A stretch of 64,000 nucleotides of DNA from Candidatus Desulfosporosinus nitrosoreducens (GCF_030954495.1 NZ_JAVHUW010000070.1:62001-126000); one strand, 5' to 3'. Shown: positions 35,397 through 43,854, numbered from the stretch's first letter. Made by a program: numbers and translations. Notes: generated by a model not told the origin, from the letters alone.

Positions 35397-36536
35397 ATGT
35401 TTGGTTTGACTGAAGATCAGAAGTCAATACGTGCAATGGTGCGGTCCTTTGCCGATGAGGTCGTAGAGCCCGGGGCGGAAGAACGTGACCGGACGGGGGA
35501 ATTTCCTCTGGAAATAGTTAAAAAGATGGGCGAACTGGGACTTTTAGGATTGCCATTTGCTGAAGATGTGGGAGGGACCGGTGGAGACACGGTCAGTTAT
35601 GCTTTAGCGGTTGAAGAACTATCCCGAGTATGTGCCTCCACTGGGATTACCTATGCAGCGCTGCTATCCCTGGGGATAAGTCCAATTTACTATTTCGGAA
35701 GTCCTGAACAAAAAGAAAAATACTTACCTGACTTATTTAGGGGCAAGTATTTGGCTGCCTTTGGTTTAACAGAGCCTGGAGCGGGCTCTGACTCGGGCGG
35801 TACGAGGACGAAAGCCCGTAAAACGGATAAAGGGTGGGTTCTCAACGGTTCGAAATGTTTTATTACCAATGCAAGTTATTCGGGCGTTGTTACTGTAACG
35901 GCGGTTACCGATCCTTCATTGGGAACACGTGGAATAAGCTCCTTTTTGGTTGAACCGGGTACTCCTGGATTCCAGATTAACACGCCTTATGAGAAAATGG
36001 GCCTTCGCGCCTCCAATACTACTGAGCTTGTTTTTGAGGATGTGGAAATTCCGGCGGAAAATCTCCTAGGTGAGTTAAACAATGGTTTTCGCCAATTTAT
36101 GAAGATCTTAGACGGCGGCAGGATTAGCATTGGAGCAATGGGAGTGGGTATTGCCCAAGGTGCCCTTGATAAAGCTTTGAAGTATTCTATGGAGCGCAAG
36201 CAATTTGGGCAAACCTTAAGCAAATTTCAAGCTATCCAATTTAAACTGGCGGACATGATAACCCAAACCGAATTGTCACGTCTGATGATTTTACAGGCGG
36301 CTAGCCTTAAGGATGCCAACCTGCCTTTTGGTAAAGAATCGGCTATGGGTAAACTGCACGCCTCAGAAACTTCAGTCAAGAACTCGCTTGAAGCTATTCA
36401 AATTCATGGTGGTTATGGCTATATGAAAGACTATCACGTAGAAAGATATCTGCGCGACGCAAAGCTGCTGGAAATCGGGGAAGGGACGTCGGAAATTTTA
36501 CGCATAGTCATTGCTAGAAAAATGGGTTGTCGGTAA
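35397..36536 (+). CDS. Acyl-CoA dehydrogenase
   Basis: FAD-dependent acyl-CoA dehydrogenase of 379 residues. Signature blocks: AFGLTEPGAGSDSGGTRTKA, the FAD/substrate stretch GWVLNGSKCFITNAS, ERKQFGQTLSKFQAIQFKLADM, and IQIHGGYGYMKDYHVERYLRDAKLLEIGEGTSE. The catalytic Glu sits in EGTSE or in the shorter-branched-chain position; which one is not clear by eye. Resembles AtuD/LiuA-type enzymes in context. Confidence 0.93.
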   Translation: MFGLTEDQKSIRAMVRSFADEVVEPGAEERDRTGEFPLEIVKKMGELGLLGLPFAEDVGGTGGDTVSYALAVEELSRVCASTGITYAALLSLGISPIYYFGSPEQKEKYLPDLFRGKYLAAFGLTEPGAGSDSGGTRTKARKTDKGWVLNGSKCFITNASYSGVVTVTAVTDPSLGTRGISSFLVEPGTPGFQINTPYEKMGLRASNTTELVFEDVEIPAENLLGELNNGFRQFMKILDGGRISIGAMGVGIAQGALDKALKYSMERKQFGQTLSKFQAIQFKLADMITQTELSRLMILQAASLKDANLPFGKESAMGKLHASETSVKNSLEAIQIHGGYGYMKDYHVERYLRDAKLLEIGEGTSEILRIVIARKMGCR

Positions 36537-36681
36537 ATACTTTTCCTATTTATGATCGAATGTAACAGTATATAGTAAGTTAGAAGAGGGCATAATATAA
36601 GTTAAAATATCAGAATATTCATTATAGTTAGATTATTATTCTCTGTAACTCATTTGTGGAGCAAAAAGCGAGGGGTGTTTT

Positions 36682-38010
36682 ATGTATATTGAAGAGTATC
36701 GCCAAAAGTGCGTCTCTGCTGATGAGGCAGTAAAAGTGGTGCGCAGTGGAGATTGGGTTGAGTTCAGTTGGGCTGCAAATATGGCATGCTTGTTAGATGA
36801 AGCCTTAGCCAGACGTAAGGAAGAACTGCATGATGTGAATATTCGTGCGGCTGTACTTCTAAAGCCGTCAGCTATTTTGGAGAGTGATCCCCTGGGAGAA
36901 CATTTTACTTGGAATAGCTGGCACCTTAGCGGACGCGAACGGAAATTAGTCCAAAATGGTCAAGCCTATTATATACCTATCAAATATTCAGAGGTGCCTC
37001 GGTGGCTCCGCGAGAATTTACAGACAGATGTGGTCGCAATTCAAGTCTCTCCAATGGATGAACATGGGTATTTTAGTTTTGGGGTTACAATTTCTCACTA
37101 TGCGGCGGCCATTGAAAAGGCACGAGCCGTTATTGTTGAAGTTAATGAAGATATGCCCAGTATTCATGGTGGGTATGACCATTCGGTTCATGTTTCAAAA
37201 GTAGATTATATTGTTGAAGGAGGGCATAGAGGATTACCTGAATTACCTTCAACTCCTCCCTCTGAAAAGGACAAAATAATTGCCGCTTATATAATGCCTG
37301 AAATTAAGGACGGAGCCTGCATTCAGTTGGGAATTGGGGGCATGCCGAATGCCTTAGGACAAATGATTGCTGAATCGGGTCTTAAGGACTTAGGTATTCA
37401 CACAGAAATGTTAGTTGACGGGTTTGTAGACATGGTTTTGGCCGGAAAAGTCAATGGAACGTGTAAACAGTTGGACAAAGGCAGAATCACTTTTTCTTTC
37501 GCAGCGGGGACGCAGAAGCTTTATGATTTTATGAAAAATAACCCGGCGTTGGCGGCCTATCCGGTGGATTACACAAATCACCCCTGTAATGCTTCGCGCA
37601 ACGAGAACCTAATTTCCATTAACAGCTGTTTGGAGATCGACTTGACCGGTCAAGTCTGTTCTGAATCGGCCGGCTCCAAGATGATGAGCGGCTCCGGTGG
37701 CCAGCTTGATTTTGTAGAAGCCGCTTACTACTCAAAAGGAGGTAAAAGTTTTATCTGTTTGCCTTCCACGTATAAAGATAAACAGGGACAAACCAGGTCG
37801 CGCATTAAGGGGCTTCTGACCTTGGGAGCAGTGGTTACAGATACCAGGACGACCGTTCATTACATCGTCACGGAGTATGGAATGGTCAATCTTAAAGGGT
37901 TGTCGACTTGGCAGCGGGCGGAAGCTTTAATTTCAATTGCGCATCCTGATTTTAGAGAAGAATTGATTGCTGAGGCAAAGGAACTCAAGATTTGGCGTCA
38001 GAGTCATTGA
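36682..38010 (+). CDS. Acetyl-CoA hydrolase/transferase-family CoA-transferase
   Basis: Class I CoA-transferase of 442 residues in the 4-hydroxybutyrate/butyryl-CoA:acetate CoA-transferase group. The IQLGIGGMPNALGQM loop is present and the catalytic Glu is expected in GQVCSESAGSKMMSGSGG. It would activate the acid substrate with acetyl-CoA or another CoA donor, giving the operon an entry step. The 145-base AT-rich gap before it may hold a separate promoter; a GCGAGGGG site precedes the ATG. Last gene before the Rhs island. Confidence 0.9.
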   Translation: MYIEEYRQKCVSADEAVKVVRSGDWVEFSWAANMACLLDEALARRKEELHDVNIRAAVLLKPSAILESDPLGEHFTWNSWHLSGRERKLVQNGQAYYIPIKYSEVPRWLRENLQTDVVAIQVSPMDEHGYFSFGVTISHYAAAIEKARAVIVEVNEDMPSIHGGYDHSVHVSKVDYIVEGGHRGLPELPSTPPSEKDKIIAAYIMPEIKDGACIQLGIGGMPNALGQMIAESGLKDLGIHTEMLVDGFVDMVLAGKVNGTCKQLDKGRITFSFAAGTQKLYDFMKNNPALAAYPVDYTNHPCNASRNENLISINSCLEIDLTGQVCSESAGSKMMSGSGGQLDFVEAAYYSKGGKSFICLPSTYKDKQGQTRSRIKGLLTLGAVVTDTRTTVHYIVTEYGMVNLKGLSTWQRAEALISIAHPDFREELIAEAKELKIWRQSH

Positions 38011-38107
38011 AGACTTTTCCCGGCAGATGCTGTAGTCGGAAGTTTTCCGGTTTACAAGCCGAATGCCTTGGGGTTTGAGTGTATGAACAAATGTTTCCTG
38101 TTTAGCA

Positions 38108-38155
38108 TCATGTTGGCGGCGATATAACGCTGCCACTAATTAGAACGGACGTCAA
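38108..38155 (-). repeat. Degenerate Rhs core fragment
   Basis: The bases GGCGGCGATATAACGCTG and CCACTAATTAGA copy, with changes, the intact rhs gene near 46632-46680. This is the leftmost trace of the island. The stretch 38011-38107 before it holds no gene I can see. Confidence 0.55.
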
Positions 38156-38160
38156 TGATT

Positions 38161-38310
38161 TGGTCTACGCCACTATCATTTGAAATGGAAACAGCAACTC
38201 TTCAATTGCTTTTTTAGGGACATTTTTTCTAGACGTTGCAAAAAAGACCAACGGGTTTAGGTCTCTGCTGGTTTATTATTAATCTTCTTTATAAATAACT
38301 CCGCTAATAT
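38161..38310. repeat. Duplicated ~150-base segment, copy 1
   Basis: Closely matches 41189-41340: both begin TCTACGCCACTATCATT, continue with AACTCTTCAATTGCTTTTTT and share a hairpin AAAAGACCA...TGGTTTATTATT. On the minus strand it encodes the start of an orphan toxin-tip (SISNDSGVD) and contains a decayed terminator at about 38240-38275. Evidence of cassette duplication in the island. Confidence 0.75.
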
Positions 38311-38499
38311 GACTGGAGGGGTATTGCTGACATAATTATCATTATAGGGAAAGTTCGGGGGCATATTTATCCGTATTACTTAATCTATTTCTTTATGTTC
38401 CTTATTTCTTTCATGGGTTTTTGCAGTTATTTTTAGTTAGGTTATCCTATTGAATTTGGTAAGAAGTCTACGCTTCTGGCTAATCATGCCTTATAATTT

Positions 38500-38541
38500 A
38501 TAAAAAGAGAGCCAAGTTCTTTGGTGACTTGACCCTCTTTT
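38500..38541 (-). terminator. Minus-strand terminator of an immunity cassette
   Basis: Read leftwards, AAAAGAGGGTCAAG pairs with CTTGGCTCTCTTTTT. It closes the cassette whose broken gene lies at 38565-38998. Confidence 0.7.
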
Positions 38542-38564
38542 GCAAGTACAAGTTAAACTAATAT

Positions 38565-38998
38565 TTATATTTTGGGCCAAACTATCTCGCCATTTTTAAA
38601 TAATGGACTAAATTCAAAACATCTTAATCTATCAAGCTCAAATGTGAAAGTAGTCCATATTGATTCACAGAATAGTGTTTCATAGAAGTCATAATCTTCA
38701 TATTCGATATTTTTATACCCCCTGTTTATCAGAAAAGCTTTGATTTCCATTTGTTTTTGCCAATTATTTTTTGATTAAATAATGTTACTTCAGGATTGTA
38801 GACTTCGATTGAGTATAGTTTTGAATTTTCTTTTTGATCAAATTTAACTTTGAATTGTATATCATTGTAATGATATACAATTCCGTCGTCTTTTTGCTTT
38901 TCACTAATTTTATTAGGTTTTCCCAAACATTCCTTTACTTCTTCTTGTGACATACCAAAGATTAAATTATCTAGTCCAACTCCAATCTTAATGTCCAT
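38565..38998 (-). pseudogene. BamE/SmpA-like immunity-type gene with a frameshift
   Basis: Two frames that overlap at 38729-38750 join into one ~145-residue protein. The first starts MDIKIGVGLDNLIFGMSQEE and contains EVKECLGKPNKI, a BamE/SmpA-like pattern also seen in polymorphic-toxin immunity proteins; the second continues with EIKAFLINRGYKNIEYEDYD and ends GEIVWPKI. One missing A in the AAAAACAAATGG region would explain the break. Position after an Rhs remnant and before a terminator supports an immunity role. Sequencing error is an alternative. Confidence 0.55.
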
Positions 38999-39046
38999 TT
39001 ATTATATTACCTCCAGTGGGGTTTCACCGATTTTTTCTTTTGTGTG

Positions 39047-39154
39047 GTCAAAAATCGTCCAATTCCTGCTGCATAATAGCGGAACTGCAGGAAATTACAA
39101 CCCTGTCTCTGTAGCATTGTTAAATTCTGAGTCATTGGCAATGTTTCTGGAGTT
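39047..39154 (-). repeat. Degenerate Rhs core fragment
   Basis: Copies the intact rhs gene around 44290-44420 (CGTCCAATTCCTGC, GCATAATAGCGG, GCATTGTTAAA) with an internal deletion. It precedes the broken immunity gene at 38565-38998. The stretch 39155-39490 next to it has overlapping short frames on both strands without recognisable products; a decayed terminator-like repeat similar to 38500-38541 lies around 39215-39265. Confidence 0.65.
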
Positions 39155-39490
39155 CTTAGATGTTTTTGAGCTTTGACACATGTGCGTAATTTTGGCTCTG
39201 CTTAGCCCATGGGTTACGCCTAGTGCAAAAAAGAAGAGCCGAGCCCGATATGAACTTGACCCATTTTTTAGTAAAGACAAAGTGATCCTCCTAAATAAAT
39301 TCAACATACGTGCATGGGTTCTGTATAACCTTACAGCTGGTAGGGAAATCCATAAGGTCGGAAACCGAATTATTAGTTGCAAATTCACCGTTATTTAGAA
39401 TATTCTTATGTCAAAGGGTATTTGTAGTTCACACTTCATTGTTTTAAGTCATCTTTTTTGCGGTTTCTAACCTACCATTTTGACATTTCT

Positions 39491-39943
39491 TCATTCATTT
39501 ATCAAAAAATTGTAGAAAGGAGTTGGCTGCTCCTTACATGGTAATGTTTCAGGTAAATATTTTTCAATGACCTTTTCCGTTTCAACTTCTACAGGAACTT
39601 TAAACAATCTTGAATAAATCTCAGTTCCTGATTTAATTTCACCATCATAAAGACGCTGGCAGTTCAATGAATCAACAAATTTACACTTAACTAATTGACC
39701 ATATGGGTTATGATACTCCATTTCATTTTCTTTTGCCATTTTATCAGCTTGCCTATATGCGTGTTCAGAAGTTTGAGCTCTTATAACAACTATTTGCTCT
39801 TCATACAGCTTGTGTTGGCTGTCATAATGTTCATCTATTTTATCTTTATTTGGTTCACCTGATATAGTACTTTCAAATAGCAATTTAATAGAATACCATT
39901 CCCAATTTGAATTTTTTTCTTTATTTTTACTGAAGTTTTGCAC
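39491..39943 (-). CDS. DUF4288-family putative immunity protein
   Basis: 150 residues starting at GTG 39943. The core WEWYSIKLLFESTISGEP, KLYEEQIVVIRAQTSEHAYRQA, NPYGQLVKCKFVDSLNCQ and SGTEIYSRLF matches the DUF4288 type, which is often found next to polymorphic toxins. It directly follows a broken Rhs core (40660-39956) and so was probably carried with a lost toxin tip. Intact by sequence. Confidence 0.7.
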   Translation of the reverse strand: MQNFSKNKEKNSNWEWYSIKLLFESTISGEPNKDKIDEHYDSQHKLYEEQIVVIRAQTSEHAYRQADKMAKENEMEYHNPYGQLVKCKFVDSLNCQRLYDGEIKSGTEIYSRLFKVPVEVETEKVIEKYLPETLPCKEQPTPFYNFLINE

Positions 39944-39955
39944 TTTTTAAACCCC

Positions 39956-40660
39956 TGTTTCTCTAATTTCTGCAGGAAATACAACCCCGTCTCCGAATCA
40001 AAGCGATAACCTCGATAAGTGTAAGCATTGTTAAACCCTGGGTCATTACCAATGTTGATGGAGTTCACACTGTCATCCTTAACACTAATAATATTGCCAT
40101 AAGGATCATAAACATACTGCCTGTACACCGCACCATTAGCATCCGTTACCGCTGTTACATCCCCTTGAGTGTCATAGTGATAGGAGTAATAGTTATTGAC
40201 ACCATTTTGATTCAGGCGTACACCCAGCAGCTTCCCGTCCGAAGATCTCAAGCAGAGCGCGGTAATCGTTGAATCAACTGTTTCATACATCAGCTGACCC
40301 TGGAAATAGTGGTAAAGCGTCGTTTTACCGTTAGTCGTTTTACCGTTAGCCGTTTTACTCAGCCGGTTGCCGTCGGCATCATAGGTGTAACCGGAGCCGC
40401 TTTTGGAGGTATCGGCCTTACCGGTCTGAGTCCCTATGATCCCCAATATCATTATAAGTGTAGGCATCCTGAGTTTCATCATGATTGTTACGGTTAATCA
40501 GTTGGTCTCCGTCATCATAGATCATAGAGAAGCTCTTACTGTCTGCCGTGACTGCTGGCTTGTATTTTACTGGTCATCGCAGTACCGTAGGCTTTGACGT
40601 CGTGGTTGGCTTGCTAGTCATAGGCGCCGGAAAACTGAATCTGATGTACATTGTCCATGG
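39956..40660 (-). pseudogene. Rhs core remnant without a toxin tip
   Basis: Near-copy of the last part of the intact Rhs protein: DADGNRLSKTANGKTT, YHYFQGQLMYETVDSTITAL, YRQYVYDPYGNIISVKD, RGYRFDSETGLYFLQ, then it stops matching. Inside are a tandem duplication of CGTTTTACCGTTAG, a large internal deletion, and frame breaks upstream (40485-40660). It cannot encode a full Rhs protein. Two flanking repeats suggest recombination with the main gene. Confidence 0.8.
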
Positions 40661-40667
40661 ACATAGA

Positions 40668-40703
40668 GTTGAAAAAGAGTCAAGTCTTTTTTGGACTTGA
40701 CTC
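40668..40703 (-). terminator. Minus-strand terminator of the Imm53 cassette
   Basis: Perfect 13-base arms AAAGAGTCAAGTC and GACTTGACTCTTT with a T run on the minus strand. Confidence 0.85.
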
Positions 40704-40777
40704 TTTGAAGATTTGTTCATGATAACTTGAATTTACGTTAAAAGGTTAATTTAGATATAAAATGTTTTGAGTAATAA

Positions 40778-41065
40778 TCAATTCAAAACCCAATCATGAA
40801 ATTCTTTTAGAAGTTCTTCTAAATTTAAAGGTCCTCCATACCCTGTGAATTTTCCATTTTCGATTTTACAAACTATCCAATCATTTTCTGTTCTTAATTC
40901 CTTGATAGATTTAAATTCTCTATCTTCGTATTCTGTATCGATCAAGTTTATCACTAAGCACCAACCTGGGTTGTCAAGTGTTTCAATTTTGATACCTTCC
41001 ATGTGTTCCCAAAGTCCATCACATTGTTGATTATACCAGCTTTGGAGCCAAGTTAAAAAGTTCAT
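40778..41065 (-). CDS. Imm53-family immunity protein
   Basis: 95 residues from ATG 41065, which has a consensus AAGGAGGA site. The sequence fits Imm53: MNFLTWLQSWYNQQCDGLWEH, IKIETLDNPGWCLVINL, ENDWIVCKIENGKFTGYGGP and a C-terminal LLKEFHDWV helix. It should neutralise the toxin whose last ~54 codons survive immediately upstream (41070-41231). Own terminator at 40668. Confidence 0.82.
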   Translation of the reverse strand: MNFLTWLQSWYNQQCDGLWEHMEGIKIETLDNPGWCLVINLIDTEYEDREFKSIKELRTENDWIVCKIENGKFTGYGGPLNLEELLKEFHDWVLN

Positions 41066-41069
41066 ATTC

Positions 41070-41231
41070 CTATCCTCCTTTATCAAAAAATATTGGCATA
41101 TCTTCCAAGAAAGGCATATCTGGCATTTCTTCGGGCAATGCAGGTCGAATCCCTCCAGCTGTCTCAGGATCATGAATATGTGGTGTAGGAACGTCTACGC
41201 CACTATCATTCGAAATGGAAACACCAACTCT
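41070..41231 (-). pseudogene. Orphan Rhs toxin tip (PHIHDPxTxGG type)
   Basis: A 53-residue open stretch runs VSISNDSGVDVPTPHIHDP, then ETAGGIRPALPEEMPDMPF, and stops within the ribosome binding site of the Imm53 gene. The motif PHxHDPxTxGGxRPA is one I associate with C-terminal toxin tips of polymorphic toxins. No Rhs core is fused upstream; a TGA precedes it. Overlap of the stop with the immunity gene's ribosome binding site is how intact toxin-immunity pairs are arranged. Confidence 0.6.
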
Positions 41232-41340
41232 TCAATTGCTTTTTTATGGACATTTCTTCAAGCCACTGCAAAAAAGACCAGCGGGGTTAGGTCTCCGCTG
41301 GTTTATTATTAATTTTCTTTTCTATAATAACCCACTAAGA
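41189..41340. repeat. Duplicated ~150-base segment, copy 2
   Basis: Second copy of the segment at 38161-38310. It contains the start of the orphan toxin tip and, at 41268-41306, a strong minus-strand terminator (CCAGCGG / CCGCTGG arms, then TCTTTTTT) that closes the cassette with the 198-residue gene at 41495. A further faint core fragment lies at about 41372-41440. Confidence 0.75.
41268..41306 (-). terminator. Minus-strand terminator of the 41495 gene
   Basis: Arms CCAGCGG and CCGCTGG, followed on the minus strand by TCTTTTTT. Confidence 0.8.
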
Positions 41341-41494
41341 GCAAAAGATGACTTCGAAACCCTTCCCCGAGATCATACTGGTAATGTTGCCAGACAGGTA
41401 TTAATTGGTAATTTCATTAGAAGATCGTAGAGTCCGATTCTTTTAAATACTATCTTTTAACCATTTACTGTTATGAAGAGGAACGCTCTTAAAG

Positions 41495-42091
41495 TTATGG
41501 ATTAACCAAATCTGTAAATAAACAATGGAATACTTTAACGTTACCTTGTTCAATTAATTCCGTTTCAACCCCTTCTACAATTGTATTAATGATTTCTGTG
41601 GATAGCTCAATATATCCTTCCAAATTCATCAAGTTCTGTAAACGAGCAATGCTATTTTCTATTTCGATTGAGAATTCATTTAACGTTTTAAAACTCCATC
41701 GCTGAGATGTTACATCATAATGGGTTTCTTCAATAAAAAAATAATAATACTTGGCTAATATGCTGATAAATATTCTTAGATCTGTTCTGGTTCCACCGAG
41801 TAACCTCATCAGCTGAACATCATCATCTAAAATCGGTTGGTTATCATGCAATAGAACTTTAAACTCAAAACAATTTGAATCTTGGAGACTGGTCCAATTA
41901 GCTATTGCGTACTCTAATAAGACATTTTTGAGTTTTGTTTCCAACTCAAGTATTAATGTGTGATCTTTAAGGTATTTATCACGGGATTTAATAAGTCTTT
42001 TAAATTGTTTTGATTCTTTATAGTTAGATTCATTAAATTTTTTTCCTTCCGGGAAAAAGAACAAAATTGTCTTCATTACATCAAATATCAC
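41495..42091 (-). CDS. Unknown protein, candidate immunity gene
   Basis: 198 residues starting at GTG 42091 whose GTGA overlaps the stop of an orphan toxin tip; an internal ATG at 42076 is an alternative start. No known family is recognised. The protein is helical and acidic, without signal peptide (LELETKLKNVLLEYAIANWT, LRIFISILAKYYYFF). Coupling to the toxin stop and a following terminator make it a likely immunity protein. Confidence 0.6.
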   Translation of the reverse strand: MIFDVMKTILFFFPEGKKFNESNYKESKQFKRLIKSRDKYLKDHTLILELETKLKNVLLEYAIANWTSLQDSNCFEFKVLLHDNQPILDDDVQLMRLLGGTRTDLRIFISILAKYYYFFIEETHYDVTSQRWSFKTLNEFSIEIENSIARLQNLMNLEGYIELSTEIINTIVEGVETELIEQGNVKVFHCLFTDLVNP

Positions 42092-42540
42092 TCCCGATTG
42101 TCTCCTTTATCAAAACGTTTATTTGTCAATAGTTTCTTTGCTTTTATGGCATCCCTAACTCCTTGTTCCGCCAATTTAGTAATTTCATCAAGGGTTTTAT
42201 CCAGCATATCGCCTGGAAACTCACGATTGATTGCTCCTTTTTTATTCTTGGCAATGTTAATGGAATTCCTGCTGCCATTCTTAACACTAATAATATTGCC
42301 ATAGGGATCATAAACGTACTACCTGTACACCGCACCATTGGCATCATAGGTGTAGCTAACAATTACCTGACCACCGGTGTCCTTGACTGTTGCCAAATAA
42401 GTTAAGGCATTGGTTCCTAGAGCTGGCATAAGCTCATGTTGGTAATGTTACTGACCGGATCATAGTAGTAACTTCCTTGGAATACCGTAGATCCCGACTC
42501 CTTAATCGGCTTTAAGTCAGTCGATTTAACCCCTCGGTAC
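42088..42540 (-). pseudogene. Rhs core remnant fused to an orphan toxin tip
   Basis: Core pieces (YVYDPYGNIISVK, SYTYDANG) read into NSINIAKNKKGAINREFPG, then DMLDKTLDEITKLAEQG and KKLLTNKRFDKGDNRE. The switch occurs in the core motif NSINI, which in the intact protein continues GNDPGF. A CAG to TAG change (YR-stop-YVYDPYG) and several deletions break the frame, so it is not expressed as an Rhs protein. The tip resembles C-terminal toxin ends with an EFPGxxLDKTLDEI motif. Confidence 0.65.
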
Positions 42541-42827
42541 CACTCTTGTAGGTGCATTACCAATAATAAACCTTAAATCATTAGAACTTGATTCTTTTCT
42601 AAATTCATCAATTAAAATATCCGTAACTTCATTGAACCCTTTAACACTAAGACAACGAATAATAAATTTCTTTTGGTTTTCATAATCAGTTTTTTTAGAT
42701 ACGATAACATTGTTGGTATTACAGACTTATCCCTGGGGCCAATTTTCATTAAATTCATGTGTCCATCAATATCGTATCTTAGGTTGCGTATATCTTGAAC
42801 AAGGTTTTCAATATTGTATTGTCTCAT
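42541..42827 (-). pseudogene. Broken repeat-type immunity gene
   Basis: Starts MRQYNIENLVQDIRNLRYD behind GGAGGTATTCC, continues DGHMNLMKIGPRDKSVIPTM, then shifts frame near the LSYLKK codons; in the new frame DYENQKKFIIRCLSVKGFNE and VTDILIDEFRKESSS follow. The end is cut off where a core remnant begins (42540). The pattern suggests a HEAT-like repeat immunity protein. Confidence 0.55.
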
Positions 42828-42961
42828 GGAATACCTCCAAGTGATTTTAGCTTTGACGCAATCTAACATTTTTAGCTAAGAAACTCAGGGAATAATTGGT
42901 GTTTGAATAAGAAAAGTTTCAAGTTGTTCATTAAGTTGTTTCACTAAGTGCAATATCCCTC

Positions 42962-43022
42962 AGTAAAAACCTGCCAATTCTTGCTATACAATAGCGAGAA
43001 TTCAGGAAATACACCCCCGTCT
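42962..43022 (-). repeat. Degenerate Rhs core fragment
   Basis: CTGCCAATTCTTGC, ATAGCGAGAATTCAGGAAATACA and CCCCGTCTC match the intact gene at 44298-44360 with changes. It marks the upstream edge of the broken 42541-42827 cassette. Confidence 0.6.
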
Positions 43023-43098
43023 CAGACAATTTTCTTTGCAAAAAGGCAGTGAAACTCAAGATTAGTTACCAAATCTTTTATACGTCATAAAACATACA

Positions 43099-43280
43099 CT
43101 ATCTGCGGTAAAAAGAAACTGCTTCACTGGTATTTCTATAGTTAGAATCTGTGCGTATAATTCCTAAAATAGCACCATCTTTAGTGCTAATTGTTCTGCC
43201 TAACAGAATTGGAACGATTCGTTTTCATTAGCAAATCCACCTTCAACCTGTCCGTGATTTTCCTTCAACAATACCCTATT
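43099..43280 (-). pseudogene. Decayed coding fragment
   Basis: Two frames one base apart read NHGQVEGGFANENESFQF and then GRTISTKDGAILGIIRTDS, ending EAVSFYRR. The joined sequence looks like the C-terminal part of a lost protein, perhaps another toxin or immunity gene. No start or ribosome binding site is visible. Confidence 0.3.
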
Positions 43281-43348
43281 CCAGTGTAGCAATTACCAAA
43301 TCTATCCCTTACTATCGGAAAGCCCCTGATCCAGAGGTAAGGTACATA

Positions 43349-43386
43349 AAAAAAGACCAACGGGCTTTTTAAGTCTGATGGTCTTG
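43349..43386 (-). terminator. Minus-strand terminator of rhs-immunity unit
   Basis: Arms AAGACCA and TGGTCTT with a long loop, followed by a run of T on the minus strand. It ends the transcript of the rhs gene and its DUF4279 partner. Confidence 0.65.
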
Positions 43387-43443
43387 GGATCAGGTATTAT
43401 AACAATTATTATTAATTTAAGTTTCAACTCTCAAGTTTAATTA

Positions 43444-43854
43444 CTAGTTCTTAACACTACCAAATGAAAGTATATGAAAATCTATGCTTAATCCAAAGCT
43501 CGCTAATTTAAAAATAATATCATTATTTAGTTGAAATCCTATCTGGCCAAAATCTGAACGTAGATAACAACTAATGATTACTTTTTCATATTGCTTGCTT
43601 GCTTCATAAATATATTTTTTATAAGGTAGTAAATTGTCAAGCATTAAAGATAACTGAGAAAAAATATCGTTGTTATCTGTTATGCTAATTTCATATAACC
43701 ATACATCATAAGGAGCTTCAATATTCTTAAACTTACCAACCATTTGGCCCCTCCTTATAATTTTGGTCGGTTCAATAAGAATTTCACTTTCTAATTCACA
43801 AAAATCAAGCTTTAAGTCACTAATACTAAAAGCAAAACTTCCTGAGAGATCCAT
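43444..43854 (-). CDS. DUF4279-family putative immunity protein
   Basis: 136 residues, nine bases after the rhs stop. The pattern FAFSISDLKLDFCELESEIL, IIRRGQMVGKF, VWLYEISI and a C-terminal ASFGLSIDFHILSFG strand fits DUF4279, small proteins common beside polymorphic toxins. Its position makes it the probable antidote to the intact Rhs toxin tip. No signal peptide, consistent with a cytosolic antidote. Confidence 0.72.
   Translation of the reverse strand: MDLSGSFAFSISDLKLDFCELESEILIEPTKIIRRGQMVGKFKNIEAPYDVWLYEISITDNNDIFSQLSLMLDNLLPYKKYIYEASKQYEKVIISCYLRSDFGQIGFQLNNDIIFKLASFGLSIDFHILSFGSVKN

Noticed and set aside
39095..39398. Overlapping short frames on both strands
   Set aside because: They lie in degenerated Rhs material, lack ribosome binding sites, and have no recognisable product.
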